Shown: positions 1 through 8,622 of the stretch, piece after piece | How the letters are laid out: every line of letters begins with the position of its first letter | How positions within the stretch are numbered: the stretch's first letter is position 1 | NCBI GenBank assembly: GCA_003427395.1 | Contig: BFEA01000140.1 | Span: 2,740,756-2,764,317 of the forward strand | DNA from: Chara braunii | Taxonomy: Eukaryota > Streptophyta > Charophyceae > Charales > Characeae | Direction of reading: 5' to 3' | Length of the DNA stretch: 23,562 bases | Translations under genes and position numbers: made by a program | The notes under the pieces: model-generated | The model's input: only the letters and a program-made list of their open reading frames with translations | Databases searched by the model: none | Told to the model about the DNA's origin: nothing

Positions 1-25
1 TTTTTTTTTTTTTTTTTTTTTTTTT
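1..25 (-). repeat. LINE poly(A) tail, seen as a T-run
   Basis: An uninterrupted T25 opens the window. It lies downstream of the LINE coding region on the minus strand, where a poly(A) tail is expected. It may continue beyond the window edge. Confidence 0.7.
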
Positions 26-242
26 AACAGAAGGACACTTCTGAGTGTTTGCTTTCATCACAGATGATTCAAGACCCCACTTTGAGCAGAACCTGATTTT
101 TTTTTCTTCCCCTTACATCATACCTGTGATCCCAGTTGGACTCCTCTCAGTAATGAAACTGCCAGATAATTGTGTTTTAACTAGAGTCACCCAGGACCCC
201 TCCTGTAGTCTCTGACACCCGAAGCCCTTTGCATTGCTCCTG

Positions 243-274
243 CCTAAACCTTAAACCCTGAACCCTAAACCCTC
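243..274. repeat. short telomere-like CCCTAAA stretch in the LINE 3' UTR
   Basis: The stretch reads as imperfect repeats of the plant-type telomere unit, for example TAAACCCTGAACCCTAAACCC. It is too short and imperfect to be a functional telomere. It lies inside the presumed LINE 3' UTR. Confidence 0.5.
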
Positions 275-378
275 CGCTGTCATGCTGTCATGGGTTTGAT
301 GTACTACCTCAACGAATCTGACGCCCCGCTGTAATGCTGTCATGGTTTTGATGTACTACCTCAACGAATCTGACACTC
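275..378. repeat. 52-bp tandem duplication in the LINE 3' UTR
   Basis: Two adjacent copies, 275-326 and 327-378, each begin with CGCTGT and carry TTTGATGTACTACCTCAACG and AATCTGAC. They differ at only a few positions. They lie downstream of the LINE stop codon on the minus strand, so they are probably part of its 3' UTR. Confidence 0.8.
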
Positions 379-445
379 TATTCTTGCTCACGTTGCTCCG
401 TATTCTCAAACCAGTGGAAGATTACAATGGATCCTTCGATAGTTG

Positions 446-643
446 CTATCTTACCTTTACCAACGTGAATGTCTCACGGGCTTTCTCCGGGTTTTGTTGA
501 GCTTGCCTTCTTGCTCTTTGCCATTGTGCCATGATATCCGTCTCCAACAGGTTGTGTACTTTCTTTGCTGCCAGTCTGTGCATTTTCCCCCTTCCTATCG
601 TCATCTGACATCTTCTTTTCCATATGGTCCATAATGTATATTG
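446..643 (-). pseudogene. LINE ORF2, distal C-terminal segment
   Basis: Minus-strand coding with residues such as LWTIWKRRCQ and AQWQRARRQAQQNPEKARE, ending at a stop at the low-coordinate side. The LWxIWKxR pattern is typical of the end of the plant LINE zinc-binding (zf-RVT) region. This segment is separated from the rest of ORF2 by the hAT-like insertion at 644-1353. If the insertion and one copy of its 8-bp duplication are ignored, the reading frame on both sides matches (…LLRQYT then LWTIW…). The element was therefore coding across this point before the insertion. Confidence 0.8.
636..643. repeat. left 8-bp target-site duplication of the hAT-like element
   Basis: GTATATTG lies directly left of the transposon end CATGGTTG. 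An identical copy occurs at 1354-1361. Confidence 0.9.
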
Positions 644-1353
644 CATGGTTGCCCCGGACCCGGACATCCAGGCACCGGACACCGGGCCCGGACCCGTGTC
701 TGGATTAATCCGGACGTCCGGTAAACTGGACATCGATCCAGACAACCGTACATACGGACCCGGACAGTCCGGTTATGAAAGAACTGGTCCGGATGTCCGG
801 ATTAAAAAAAAAAAAAAACGCTACTGTAGTTGTGTAACTTGTGTTATCCGACTCACATACACACACAGTGCCATGCACACACACAGCTGCAAGAACAATG
901 GAAGGGGTACCCCATGGACAACTAAAACTGTCTAATTATAAAATTGCCTTAATATGTTGGACTGTGACTGTCTCATCTCAAGTGCTCTCTTTGTCTGCAA
1001 TACGAAAAAGACTGCTTTGATTCTGAATCTATTCATCTGGGTGCAATTGGGGCTGTTGGGGGGAAAATCTATAACACACACACAACCAGTTCTGCTTGGC
1101 CCGCTGAAGCTCACCCAAGATTGCAAGTACAGGCCCTTCAGGGCCGGTCCGGTTGGCCCAACGTTCCACCAAAAACTGCGCCAACAATTTTCGGGGGTCC
1201 ACCAGGCACTGGAAAATTGCGTGGGGACCCCAATTTTTTTTTTTGAATTTTCTCAAAATGGGGCCCAACCGGACACCTCAAACCGGACACCGGATCCGAA
1301 CATCCAGACCGGACCATCTGGATCCCAATCCGGACGTCCGGTTGACAACCATG
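644..1353. mobile_element. 710-bp non-autonomous hAT-like DNA transposon
   Basis: The element starts with CATGGTTG and ends with the exact inverse CAACCATG. It is bounded by identical 8-bp direct repeats, GTATATTG. Eight-base duplications and short terminal inverted repeats are hallmarks of the hAT superfamily, though the TIR only loosely fits the hAT consensus. Both subterminal regions (650-805 and 1260-1343) are crowded with CCGGAC / GTCCGG motifs in both orientations, as expected for transposase-binding sites. The interior shows no transposase domain, so it would depend on an autonomous relative. It is inserted in a LINE coding region and is therefore younger than the LINE. Confidence 0.88.
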
Positions 1354-1361
1354 GTATATTG
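1354..1361. repeat. right 8-bp target-site duplication of the hAT-like element
   Basis: GTATATTG directly follows the inverted terminus CAACCATG and is identical to the left copy at 636-643. Confidence 0.9.
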
Positions 1362-2210
1362 TCTCAATAGTTGAAATCCTCTTTTTTGTCCCAATTGCCA
1401 TTTCTTTGGAAGTTCCATACCAGTGAGGAGGATCCTCCTGTCTTTCGGAAAGGCCTCATCTGAAATCTTTCGCCACAGTTCCCTGGCTTCTTCCCACACG
1501 TAGGCCGCCTCTGGGCATTGCAACGTGCAGTGAAGCAGGGTTTCCTTCTCTTCATCAGTGCACAGATTGCACTTCTGGTTGATCTGATCCCTCTGATTAT
1601 GGCCTCGGCGCTCATACAGCCAAACGTTGACCGGGAGCACTACACGGAAAATCAGCCATTGTAAACTTTTGACCCTGCCTAACCTTATACTACTCAATGC
1701 TGACCACGGAAGACGAGAGACTTGCGCCTTGGGCACTTCCAACCTCCGTTCCCATCGATTAGCCAGTGATTCCGCCAGTGGGTGAGACCTCCTTCTGAGC
1801 CTGTACCCCAATTTGGTTGTATAGTGAAGTATGCTTACTCTTCTGGCAACCCTCAGAAAACCTCCCTTGAGATTCCATGTCTTATCCAATTGACTGGTGT
1901 TGATCCCTACTTCTTCTATTGATAACATATCAGCCAACAACCATGCATCCCCTGGGCCCGTCTTACCCCTTGTTCTAAAGGCCACTTCTGGTTTATCCTC
2001 GTGCAACCACGTGGCCCAGTCACCGTTTTCCCAATTCGACTCCTTTTCTAGCAGGTTGACCCATACTGGTGGTATGGAGATAAGAACATCATTCAGGCTC
2101 TCTATCAATTTGTGGGTACCCTTCATCTCGTTCCGAAGATCTCTTGCCGTCTTCCATCGCTGTTTGTCGTCTGACCATAAATGCCTAACCTGCCAGACTC
2201 CATGTTCCAC
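1362..2210 (-). pseudogene. LINE ORF2, zinc-binding C-terminal domain (zf-RVT)
   Basis: An open minus-strand frame of roughly 280 residues continues the RT protein in another frame. Its distal part has a Cys/His cluster CNLCTDEEKETLLHCTLQC followed by VWEEARELW, the signature of the zf-RVT domain at the end of plant LINE ORF2 proteins. The preceding stretch SLQWLIFRVVLPVNVWLYER is also typical of this family. The domain is thought to bind nucleic acid during reverse transcription. The frame is interrupted downstream by the hAT-like insertion, which replaces its natural ending with transposon-derived residues. Upstream, a frameshift near 2210-2330 separates it from the RT thumb region. Confidence 0.85.
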
Positions 2211-2329
2211 TCATGTTCCCCGTTTAGAATCTCTTGCTGTCAGGGTACGCAGCTTCCCTTGGTGATCCTTAATCCAAGGATTGCAGAAAAGTGGTTGACA
2301 GAGAACCTCCTCTCTGTTCCTAGGTTCTC

Positions 2330-3781
2330 TTACTCTTGCTGGGAAATGTGCCCCCAAAGCTTGAGGAGTTGTGCCGAATAAGAGCGATCGCTCTTGTCAG
2401 TTGCCCCAGGTGTCCGTTCACCTTCGCTCCTACTTTTCCTTGCCCAGCCTTTGCTCAGCACCCATAACAGCCCTGTCATGTTGGCCTGTGTTTTGTACTT
2501 AACCAGTCTTCTAATGTGTTCTAATGCGAGAGAAGCCCAAGGCAGTTGAGGATGGGTGATAAGCTTCAAAACCCACTTCGTTTGCAACGCCTTCATCTGT
2601 TGCCCCGGGTCTAATATGGCCAATCCCCCTTGCTCTTTTGGTTTGATTACATGCTTCCAGGCTACCTTAGATATGACATTTTGTTTACTTGAGTTTGCTG
2701 TCCATAGGAAAGTTGCCGGCCTTCTTCTTAACTCACTAATTGACTGATCTGGCGGTGTCCAAGTCGAGTCTACATACCACAACATCGAAAAAATGGAGGC
2801 GTTTAGGATTAACTCTCTTCCAAACAAGGAAGTATAAATTGCTGCCCAAGCACTTAGCTTCGTCAGAATTTTTGCTAAAATCTCTGAAGCCATTGAGTGG
2901 TGCGGCCCTGCTTCAGCTACCCTAATTCCCAAATAATGTAGCGGTTCCCCTACTGTTGACCACTGCATTCCTTCCGGGGTATTAACCGGTCTCTGTTCTT
3001 CTCCTTCTCCATAGTGCAGCCACCATCCTATAATCTTGGGCCAGTTTGTTCTCATTTCGGATGCAAGCTGGAAAGCAAGCATTGCTCGAGTGAGAGCCTC
3101 GAAGGATGAGCTCAAGGCACGAATAAGCACCGTCAGGTCATCAGCAAAAAGGAGTGTCGTTGGCAAGTGAATCAGTGTACCCTGCTGATTCGGTTCGGCT
3201 ATCAACCGTTGGATGGAGGGATCCTTTCTGAGAAATGATGCCACTGCTTCCATTATGAACAAAAAAGATGGGGGTTGCTAAGGGGTCCCCCTGTCTGACC
3301 AATCTCGACATCCCATAGCTCTGAGACAGGTGACCATTCACTTGAACCTGCTCGTGTGCATCATTGTATAAGACCCGTATCCCTTTTCTGAAATTAGGTC
3401 CGACCCCCATCATTTCCATACACTGCTGGAGGAAACACCAATTTACTTGGTCATATGCTTTCTCAAAGTCAAAGAACAGTATTGCCGCATTCTCTTATCC
3501 TTAATGTAGCGAACTGATTCCGTCAAAGTCGTAATGTTGTCCAGTATAAACCGGCCTGGGATAAAACCAGTCTGATCCAAATGAAAACAGCCCCTTGTAA
3601 CGTTACTGAGCCTTTTAGCCAAGGCTTTCGCTACTATCTTGTGTGTGAGTGTAAGCAAGGTAATGGGCCTGTAATTCCTTATATCTGCAGGATACCGTTT
3701 TTTGTACAACAACGTGTCAATCCCTATGGCCGGATCCTGGCCTAGCCCCTCTGCCTGCCAGGCCTTTTCCAAGTATGCCAT
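2330..3781 (-). pseudogene. LINE ORF2, reverse transcriptase domain (frameshifted)
   Basis: RT blocks appear in order on the minus strand but in different frames. NYRPITLL and DQTGFIPGRFILDN lie in 3443-3781, LVRQGDPLATPIFF in 3141-3419, and the catalytic FADDLTVL in 2330-3262, followed by a connection region (WKHVIKPKEQGGLAILDP). These are conserved blocks of LINE reverse transcriptases, the enzyme that copies element RNA at the nicked target. At least two frameshifts, near 3440 and 3265, break the protein, so this copy is dead. The surviving FADD motif shows that the catalytic aspartates were not the first thing lost. Confidence 0.9.
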
Positions 3782-3784
3782 ATA

Positions 3785-4380
3785 TTAGCTCCCTAGGATT
3801 GGCCAATATTCAAGCCAGAATTCCCTGGTCAATACATCTTTCCTTGGGGTGTTATTAGGTGACATTGACTTTAGCGCTTCCCACAGCTCCTCCTGAGTCA
3901 GTGGTGCTTCTAGAATCATTGCCTGTGCACTAGGTACTGACCTTTCTAGGTGGGCTAAGGACTTTGATCTGGCTCCTTGCACCTGCTGTTGCAAATATTC
4001 CGACTCCCTAGAAGTATATAAAGTGTTCAGCCACTACAACCATCTCCTTCGGGTTTGATACCCACCCTTCAGATGTTTGAAGTCGTTCTATTAGTGAGCT
4101 TCTGCCTTTAGACCAAATTTTTTTGAAAGAAGTATTTAGTCATTCTTTCTCCTTCCTCCCATTCCCTGACTCTTGCCCTCATCTGTAGCCCCCTGGTCCT
4201 CCACCGCTCCCATGCTCCCAACTCCTCTCTTGCTGCGTGCCAGATTCTTTCATACAAGTCTGTACCTGAATTCTTAACTAGGTTACTATCTGCTATTCGC
4301 AATGCTTGTTGAAGCTCAGCTTCCCGTGCTTTCCTTTTGGTCGCTAGCTGCCTAGCCGCTGCCGCCGAAGCTTGACTCAT
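3785..4380 (-). pseudogene. LINE ORF2, linker between endonuclease and RT
   Basis: Two minus-strand pieces join the endonuclease to the RT. The first (4108-4380) is highly charged with predicted helix character (AAAARQLATKRKAREAELQQ, then WERWRTRGLQMRARVREWEE) and ends in KYFFQKN, close to the usual WxxxGExxSxYFF-type linker. The second (3785-3994) contains APLTQEELWEALKSMSPNNT, a good match to the LTxEEIxxALxxMxxxKAPGxDG block just before the RT domain. Stops and frameshifts separate the pieces. There is no catalytic function of its own. Confidence 0.75.
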
Positions 4381-5318
4381 AGCTTTCAGGAGTTTGGGAA
4401 GGATTGATTACCGAGTCAATGAGGCAAGACTGCAAAATGGCCTGCCTCATTTCATGGGTTTGAAGAATCAAATTGTTTACCTTATAGAATCCTTTATCTC
4501 TCCTGACTTGCTTATCTTTGAACAAATAGAGAAAAATAGGTTTATGGTCCAGTCCACTAAAATAAGGAAGGTCGCCTATACCCATTGAATGGATCATTTT
4601 TATGACTGTCTGTGAGATCAAGAAGTAGTCTATTCTCGATGCCGCGACATGTTGACTCCTATTCTTCTTATAGTAGGTAAACTGTCTGTCCTCCGGATAG
4701 TACAATCTGTATGGGTTAGTCAAGTCAAAGGCGATCATCATGTTATGAACTGGAAGTGCCTCTTCTCCTAACGTGCTCTCACCCGTGCTGTATCCCCCTG
4801 ACATTCTATCCCGGGCTGGTCCCAATGCGGCATTCCAATCCCCTGCTAATGTAATATGCCTGGTGGGTTCTATTAAGGCTTCCAATTCCTCTAAAAGCTG
4901 TATTCTTGCTTGGAATGTGTTGGGCCCATAGATAGATACGAGACTGAAGCACTCTTCCAGGAAAAGAAAGTTCAACTTCACCCATCTACCTTCCCTGTAA
5001 TCCACCCTCACTTCTTCTATCTTCAGATACTTCGTTGAGAGGGCCCTCTTGTTTTGAAGAATCGCCACTCCCGCCGAATGTGGGTGTGGTGTCGGTGCCC
5101 AGAAGTCTGCTGCCACCCATCTCAATCTTTGTAAAATCCTATTCTTGACTTGCTCATGTTCTTCTGAGGTGGTCAAGTGAGTTTCTTGTAAACACACGGA
5201 AGTCTGGCGGACCCTGGTCAAACCATCATAAATACTGTACAAAGTTGTTCCACTTGTCCGGGTTGTCCAAAATCTGTACCAGCCCGTTTATATTCCAGGA
5301 GACTACTCTGAACTCCGG
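4352..5318 (-). pseudogene. LINE ORF2, APE-type endonuclease domain
   Basis: Minus-strand coding starts with FRVVSWNINGL near 5290-5310, the N-terminal APE motif, and shifts frame near 5240. It then continues with CLQETH (catalytic Glu), VSIYGPN, LAGDWNAAL (catalytic Asp/Asn), SRIDYFLIS and SGLDHKPIFLYL (catalytic Asp/His). This enzyme nicks target DNA to prime reverse transcription. All recognisable catalytic blocks are still present, so the early frameshift rather than active-site loss is the main defect. The domain is about 300 residues, normal for L1-type elements. Confidence 0.9.
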
Positions 5319-5507
5319 CTCCTTCCTTGGCTGTGCCCGAACCTTTCTTCTACGCTTCCCTTGTTGGCCTCCTTCGCTGTCCTGCATTGCGAATTGTCAT
5401 CCCCTGTCCGCCCTTCTTTCATTGGGAAGTGTTCAAGACGCTATCTCTAATAGATCCAACCTTGTTGCTCCCCTTGCGATCCTCTTCTCAATGTACTCTG
5501 GGTGCCA

Positions 5508-5774
5508 CTAAAAGGCATCAATTTTTACTCCTAACGCCGCACTTCTGGCCACCCATTCTGCCGCCACCAACCTCCCTAACAGTCCATAGGGAATGGTCTC
5601 CACCACCTCCCATGGCATCCATATCAGGTCCTTACTCAACTTCGCCGTTTCCTGCAGCCTGAACATTATTGGCCTGTAATCCTCTGTCTGTACTGTGCCC
5701 GCTGTGTCTGCACTGTCCTCCTTTTCCTTCTTCCAATTGTAACCTATTTCAATTTCTTGTTTGCATTTTTGCAT
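5508..5774 (-). pseudogene. LINE ORF1-like remnant
   Basis: An 88-residue minus-strand frame lies upstream of the endonuclease. It contains RPIMFRLQETAKLSKDLIWM and WVARSAALGVKIDAF and ends at a stop. Its position and orientation fit the end of a plant LINE ORF1, an RNA-binding Gag-like protein, but no zinc knuckle is visible. Coding fades upstream of 5774, which suggests 5' truncation of the LINE. The assignment rests mainly on position. Confidence 0.4.
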
Positions 5775-5865
5775 GTTAAGATTCTTTAGAAAATGCTTTC
5801 ACTGGCTGGCTAAATTTGTTGTTTTGGTTGTGGACCATGGTGCATTTTTCCCCCTCTTACCTTAG

Positions 5866-5960
5866 GTATACAAAAGAGTGCTTGATAAGCCGACCACTGA
5901 GCACCGTATCGCTGGCATCTGTATGAGAGAGAACCCTTTCTATGTGGATACTGTCAAGAG
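5866..5960 (+). CDS. POLE: DNA polymerase epsilon catalytic subunit, single internal exon
   Basis: The exon starts after a pyrimidine-rich tract ending in TTACCTTAG and ends at a strong donor, AAGAG|GTAAGTTC. In frame it encodes VYKRVLDKPTTEHRI followed by AGICMRENPFYVDTVKR. This matches the region before the conserved FRDRRYEYK block of the POLE catalytic subunit, and plant homologues share the KRVLDKP…AGICMRENPFYVDTV pattern. POLE is the main leading-strand replicative polymerase. The exon is 95 nt, entering in phase 0 and leaving with two bases of an Arg codon. The expected following exon (FRDRR…) is not in the next 850 bp, so this is either one exon of a large-intron gene or a captured fragment. 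Confidence 0.75.
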
Positions 5961-6817
5961 GTAAGTTCAGTTCTTTCTAACTTTGTAGAGAATACACTGC
6001 CGGATGTTGATGACATAGTTACAATAACTTGTCAAGTTGTGAGTTAATATTTTGGCATTTTCGTAGCTGATCGCCATACCGGGGACGCCCAACCTGTATA
6101 TGTTCTTACTTGAATACATTTCGAATGCTCCGCTACTTTGTCTCATGTGTATTACATGTTGACGTGTGGATTGATCATTTCATATTCTATGCACTGATCG
6201 GCAGTGATCGCCATAAACATTCTTATTTTTACAAAGAAACCCTTCCCCTTTTATTATAAACGGGCCCAGTGCCCAAGGATGTTTTTGCATTCAAAAGCCA
6301 AAATCATGAGAACATTACTTGCACGGTTGCACCTATGATTTGACCTGAGCACCTGTTTTTTTTTGTTGAAAAAAACTAGCCTTGGCAGCTAGGGTTGCTG
6401 GTATGAGCAGACACCTCTATCTCCCCTGGGGAGGCTCCATCTATTGGTGGGGAGCAACACCTGGCGGAAATTGGGTCCACGTCCCCCACACGACATTCAT
6501 TACGGTTTCGCTGCATTGTTCCTGAACGCCTGCCACATTGATTACCCTGAAGACAGGGGATTGACTGAGCAGGAGGATGAGTGTTCAAGTTGTACCTTAA
6601 CTTCTTGTTGGTGATAACTTTCTGTGGCAGCAGTGAGGGTCATGGCGAAATCCTCCCTGTCACAATGTTACTGCTGTCAATCTCACCGCTGCTGGTGATG
6701 CAAATCGATGGCCGAGAATTATCACGTGTTGTTTCATGTGCTCGGGGCAAATAGGCTGGGGCCTTTGTGACTCAGCTTATCTACCCCTGCAATGTGCTGC
6801 GTCTTTTTTCTTTTTAG
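5961..6817 (+). other. probable intron between two candidate exons
   Basis: This 857-bp interval is bounded by GTAAG at the left and a pyrimidine-rich TTTTTTCTTTTTAG at the right. No convincing gene, RNA or transposon ends are visible inside. It has a T-run/A-run junction around 6356-6375 (TTTTTTTTTTGTTGAAAAAAA) that may mark an old short insertion, but I see no terminal repeats. Confidence 0.5.
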
Positions 6818-6971
6818 GTTGTTTCATTTTGTGTGGGCAAGCAAAAAAGGACCTGTGGGCTTGCAGAATGGGTATCATCTGATCACCTGTACAGGGGTGC
6901 AGACGAAGCTCGTCCAGGATGTGGACTTCTCGAGGCCTGTCCAGATTTATCTGGATATTATCAAGCAGTAG
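6818..6971 (+). CDS. candidate terminal exon, unrecognised protein
   Basis: After a good acceptor (TTTTTAG), the sequence reads LFHFVWASKKGPVGLQNGYH then LITCTGVQTKLVQDVDFSRP and VQIYLDIIKQ before a TAG at 6969-6971. Its phase matches the donor of the POLE-like exon exactly: the first G completes an Arg codon. An AATAAA follows 10 bp later. The composition looks like genuine protein, but I do not recognise the family and it does not resemble the POLE region expected next. It could be the last exon of a different gene, a chimeric or truncated transcript end, or chance. Confidence 0.45.
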
Positions 6972-6980
6972 TAAAATGAA

Positions 6981-6986
6981 AATAAA
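6981..6986 (+). promoter_or_regulatory. possible polyadenylation signal AATAAA
   Basis: AATAAA lies 10 bp after the stop codon of the candidate terminal exon, in an A-rich stretch. It is only a short match and is closer to the stop than usual. Confidence 0.35.
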
Positions 6987-7041
6987 TTAAAATAGTGTCA
7001 CATCATCTCACATGTATTGTCCTGCATAGCATGGCGAATGT

Positions 7042-7128
7042 GTTCGCGGGCCTTCCCGGTCGGGCGAACACGTTCTCGCGAACGGGTCGAGAAATGTTCG
7101 CGAGAACATGTTCTCGAGGCCTGCGAAC
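7042..7128. repeat. nested GC-rich foldback sequence
   Basis: A perfect 12-bp inverted pair, GTTCTCGCGAAC (7072-7083) and GTTCGCGAGAAC (7096-7107), is enclosed by a second pair, GTTCGCGGGCC (7042-7052) and GGCCTGCGAAC (7118-7128), with one mismatch. The whole 87 bp could form a cruciform or RNA hairpin. No gene is associated with it. Confidence 0.75.
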
Positions 7129-7200
7129 GGGTTTCCCCCGGGCCGGTACTGGTCGCCGGCGGGGTTCCGGAGTGTAACGGGAGTGAGGCTGAGGGTGAGC

Positions 7201-7260
7201 CGAGGGAGAGGAGAGAGAGAGGGAGAGAGTGAGAGCACACACACACACTCACTCACTCGA
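7201..7260. repeat. GA/CA microsatellite cluster
   Basis: Runs of GAGAGAGA, then CACACACACACA, then CACTCACTCACT lie side by side. This is ordinary simple-sequence DNA. Confidence 0.9.
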
Positions 7261-7828
7261 CACGACGGACTCGGACTGAGGGTTGGACGCAGACACAGTA
7301 GCAAGGCACAAAGTCGAAGTCTTGGATTCCCAATGCCGAAACGGCAAGTCACACTGAGTACAAGTACAGCAGCAGAGAACTGGTACGAGACTGNNCCCCG
7401 TACCGTACGGGGAGCCGGTATAAGTACCGGTGACACGTACGGTACCAGGGGCATTTCTGCAAAGGCCCCGAGGGCAGAACTGAAAAATGCAGTATTTGAA
7501 AGTGGCGCCCGAATTGCAGCATGGCGCCAGTTGTCCAAAATCCTACGGTACCAAAGGAGGGGTTTGGAAAAAGGGTGCCAGGCCGAAAACGGGATGCAGC
7601 CGAAACAGCAAAAGATAGACCAGGGATCGAGCCCTGGCGAAGTCCGTAACACGGAGGGCCTGGGGAGTGTCGATGGTCGTCCGTGGGGGGGGGGCTCGGG
7701 CGCGGGAATTGGGTCCAGGTAGAGGAGCTGGGGGGGGGATGGGTCAGTTTCAAATTCGAATCATTCGAAACTGCCCTCGCATGGTCCCGCGCTCCAGCCG
7801 CTGCCACGTCCCGCGCCCATCGCTGTAA
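7261..7828. other. GC-rich spacer with a 2-base gap, no convincing gene
   Basis: Reading frames stay open on both strands because the region is GC-rich, but none shows a recognisable domain. Bases 7394-7395 are N, an unresolved assembly position. Beside it is a cluster of GTAC-containing palindromes (CCGTACCGTACGG, ACCGGTACCGG-like pieces at 7399-7446). An 11-base match to a retroviral-type primer site near 7503 is not supported by any LTR. Confidence 0.5.
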
Positions 7829-8622
7829 GGTAATCCTCCTCCTCCTCCTCCTCCTCCTCCTCCTCCACCAGGACCTCCATCTCCTCCTCGTCGTCAAGTC
7901 TGACCGTCGTCCTGCGGTTGCCACGTCAGCACGGTCGACCGTTTTTTTTTCGTTTTTTTTTTTTATCTTCTTCTTCCTCTCTTCTTCGTCACATCTTCTT
8001 CTTCATCGTATTCTTCTTCTTCTTCTTCTTCTTCTTCTTCTTCTTCTTCTTCTTCTTCCTTCCTATTCGTCGTCATCGTCCTCCTCCTCCTCCTCGTCCT
8101 CGTCCTCTTCCTCCTCCTCCTCCTCCTCCACCTCCTCGATCTCATCCTCCTCGTCAAGTCTGATCGTTGTCATGCGGCTGCCACGTCAGCACGCGCGACC
8201 TTTTTTTTGTTTTTTTTTTCTTCTTCTTTTCCTCCTCCTCCTCGTCGTCGTCTTCCTCCTCCTCCTCCTCCTCCTCCATCTCCTCCTCCTCGTCAAGTAC
8301 GATTGTCGTCGCGCGGCTGCCAAGTCAGCACGCGTGACCTTTTTTTTTCCTTTTTCTTTAATCTTCTTCTTCTTCTTCTTCTTCTTCTTCTTTTCCTCCT
8401 CCTCCTTGTCCTCCTCCTCCTCCTCCTCCTCCTCCTCTTCCTCCTCTACCTCCTACACATCTCCTCATGAAGTCTGATCGTCGTCGCACGGCTGCCACGT
8501 CAGCACGCGACCTTTTGTTTTCCATTTTTTCTTCTTCTTGTTCTTGTTCTTGTTCTTGTTCTTCTTCTTCTTCTTCGTCGTCGTCGTCATATCTTCTTCT
8601 TCTTCTTCTTCTTCTTTTTCTT
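7829..8622. repeat. composite satellite: polypyrimidine tracts with four copies of a 49-bp core
   Basis: About 800 bp of nearly pure TCC and TTC repeats (purine on the minus strand) is punctuated by four related non-repetitive cores at 7892-7940, 8152-8200, 8291-8339 and 8466-8512. Each core reads roughly CGTCAAGTCTGATCGTCGTC, then GCGCGGCTGCCACGTCAGCA, then a GACC end. Each is followed by a T-run and then new TTC/TCC tracts. The periods are 260, 139 and 175 bp, so the cores stay constant while the microsatellites expand between them. Long open frames here encode only Ser/Leu/Phe or Glu/Arg runs and are not genes. The tract ends abruptly at the chromovirus LTR. Confidence 0.85.

Larger units (their letters stand above)
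1..5774 (-). mobile_element. L1-like LINE (non-LTR retrotransposon), decayed, antisense to host exon
   Basis: Read on the minus strand, the order is ORF1-like remnant, APE-type endonuclease, reverse transcriptase, a zinc-binding C-terminal domain, a 3' UTR and a poly(A) tail (the T-run at 1-25). That is the layout of plant L1-type LINEs, which integrate by target-primed reverse transcription. The coding region is cut by several frameshifts and stops, so it cannot make a working ORF2 protein. A hAT-like transposon interrupts the last coding segment. The 5' limit near 5774 is only where recognisable coding ends, about 90 bp from a host exon. The second target-site copy would lie left of base 1 and cannot be checked. 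Confidence 0.9.

Noticed and set aside
954-1370. 138-residue plus-strand frame inside the hAT-like element
   Set aside because: It runs through the iteron-rich end with no transposase motif and extends into flanking LINE DNA.
6376-6588. Minus-strand 70-residue frame in the probable intron
   Set aside because: No domain, no homology I can recognise, and no splice or promoter context.
7503-7513. TGGCGCCCGAA, resembling a retroviral lysine-tRNA primer site
   Set aside because: Only 11 bases match, no LTR precedes it, and the expected continuation is absent.
7683-8477. Long open frames in the polypyrimidine region encoding Ser, Leu or Phe runs
   Set aside because: They are translations of TCC/TTC microsatellites; stop codons are simply rare in such repeats and no domain is present.
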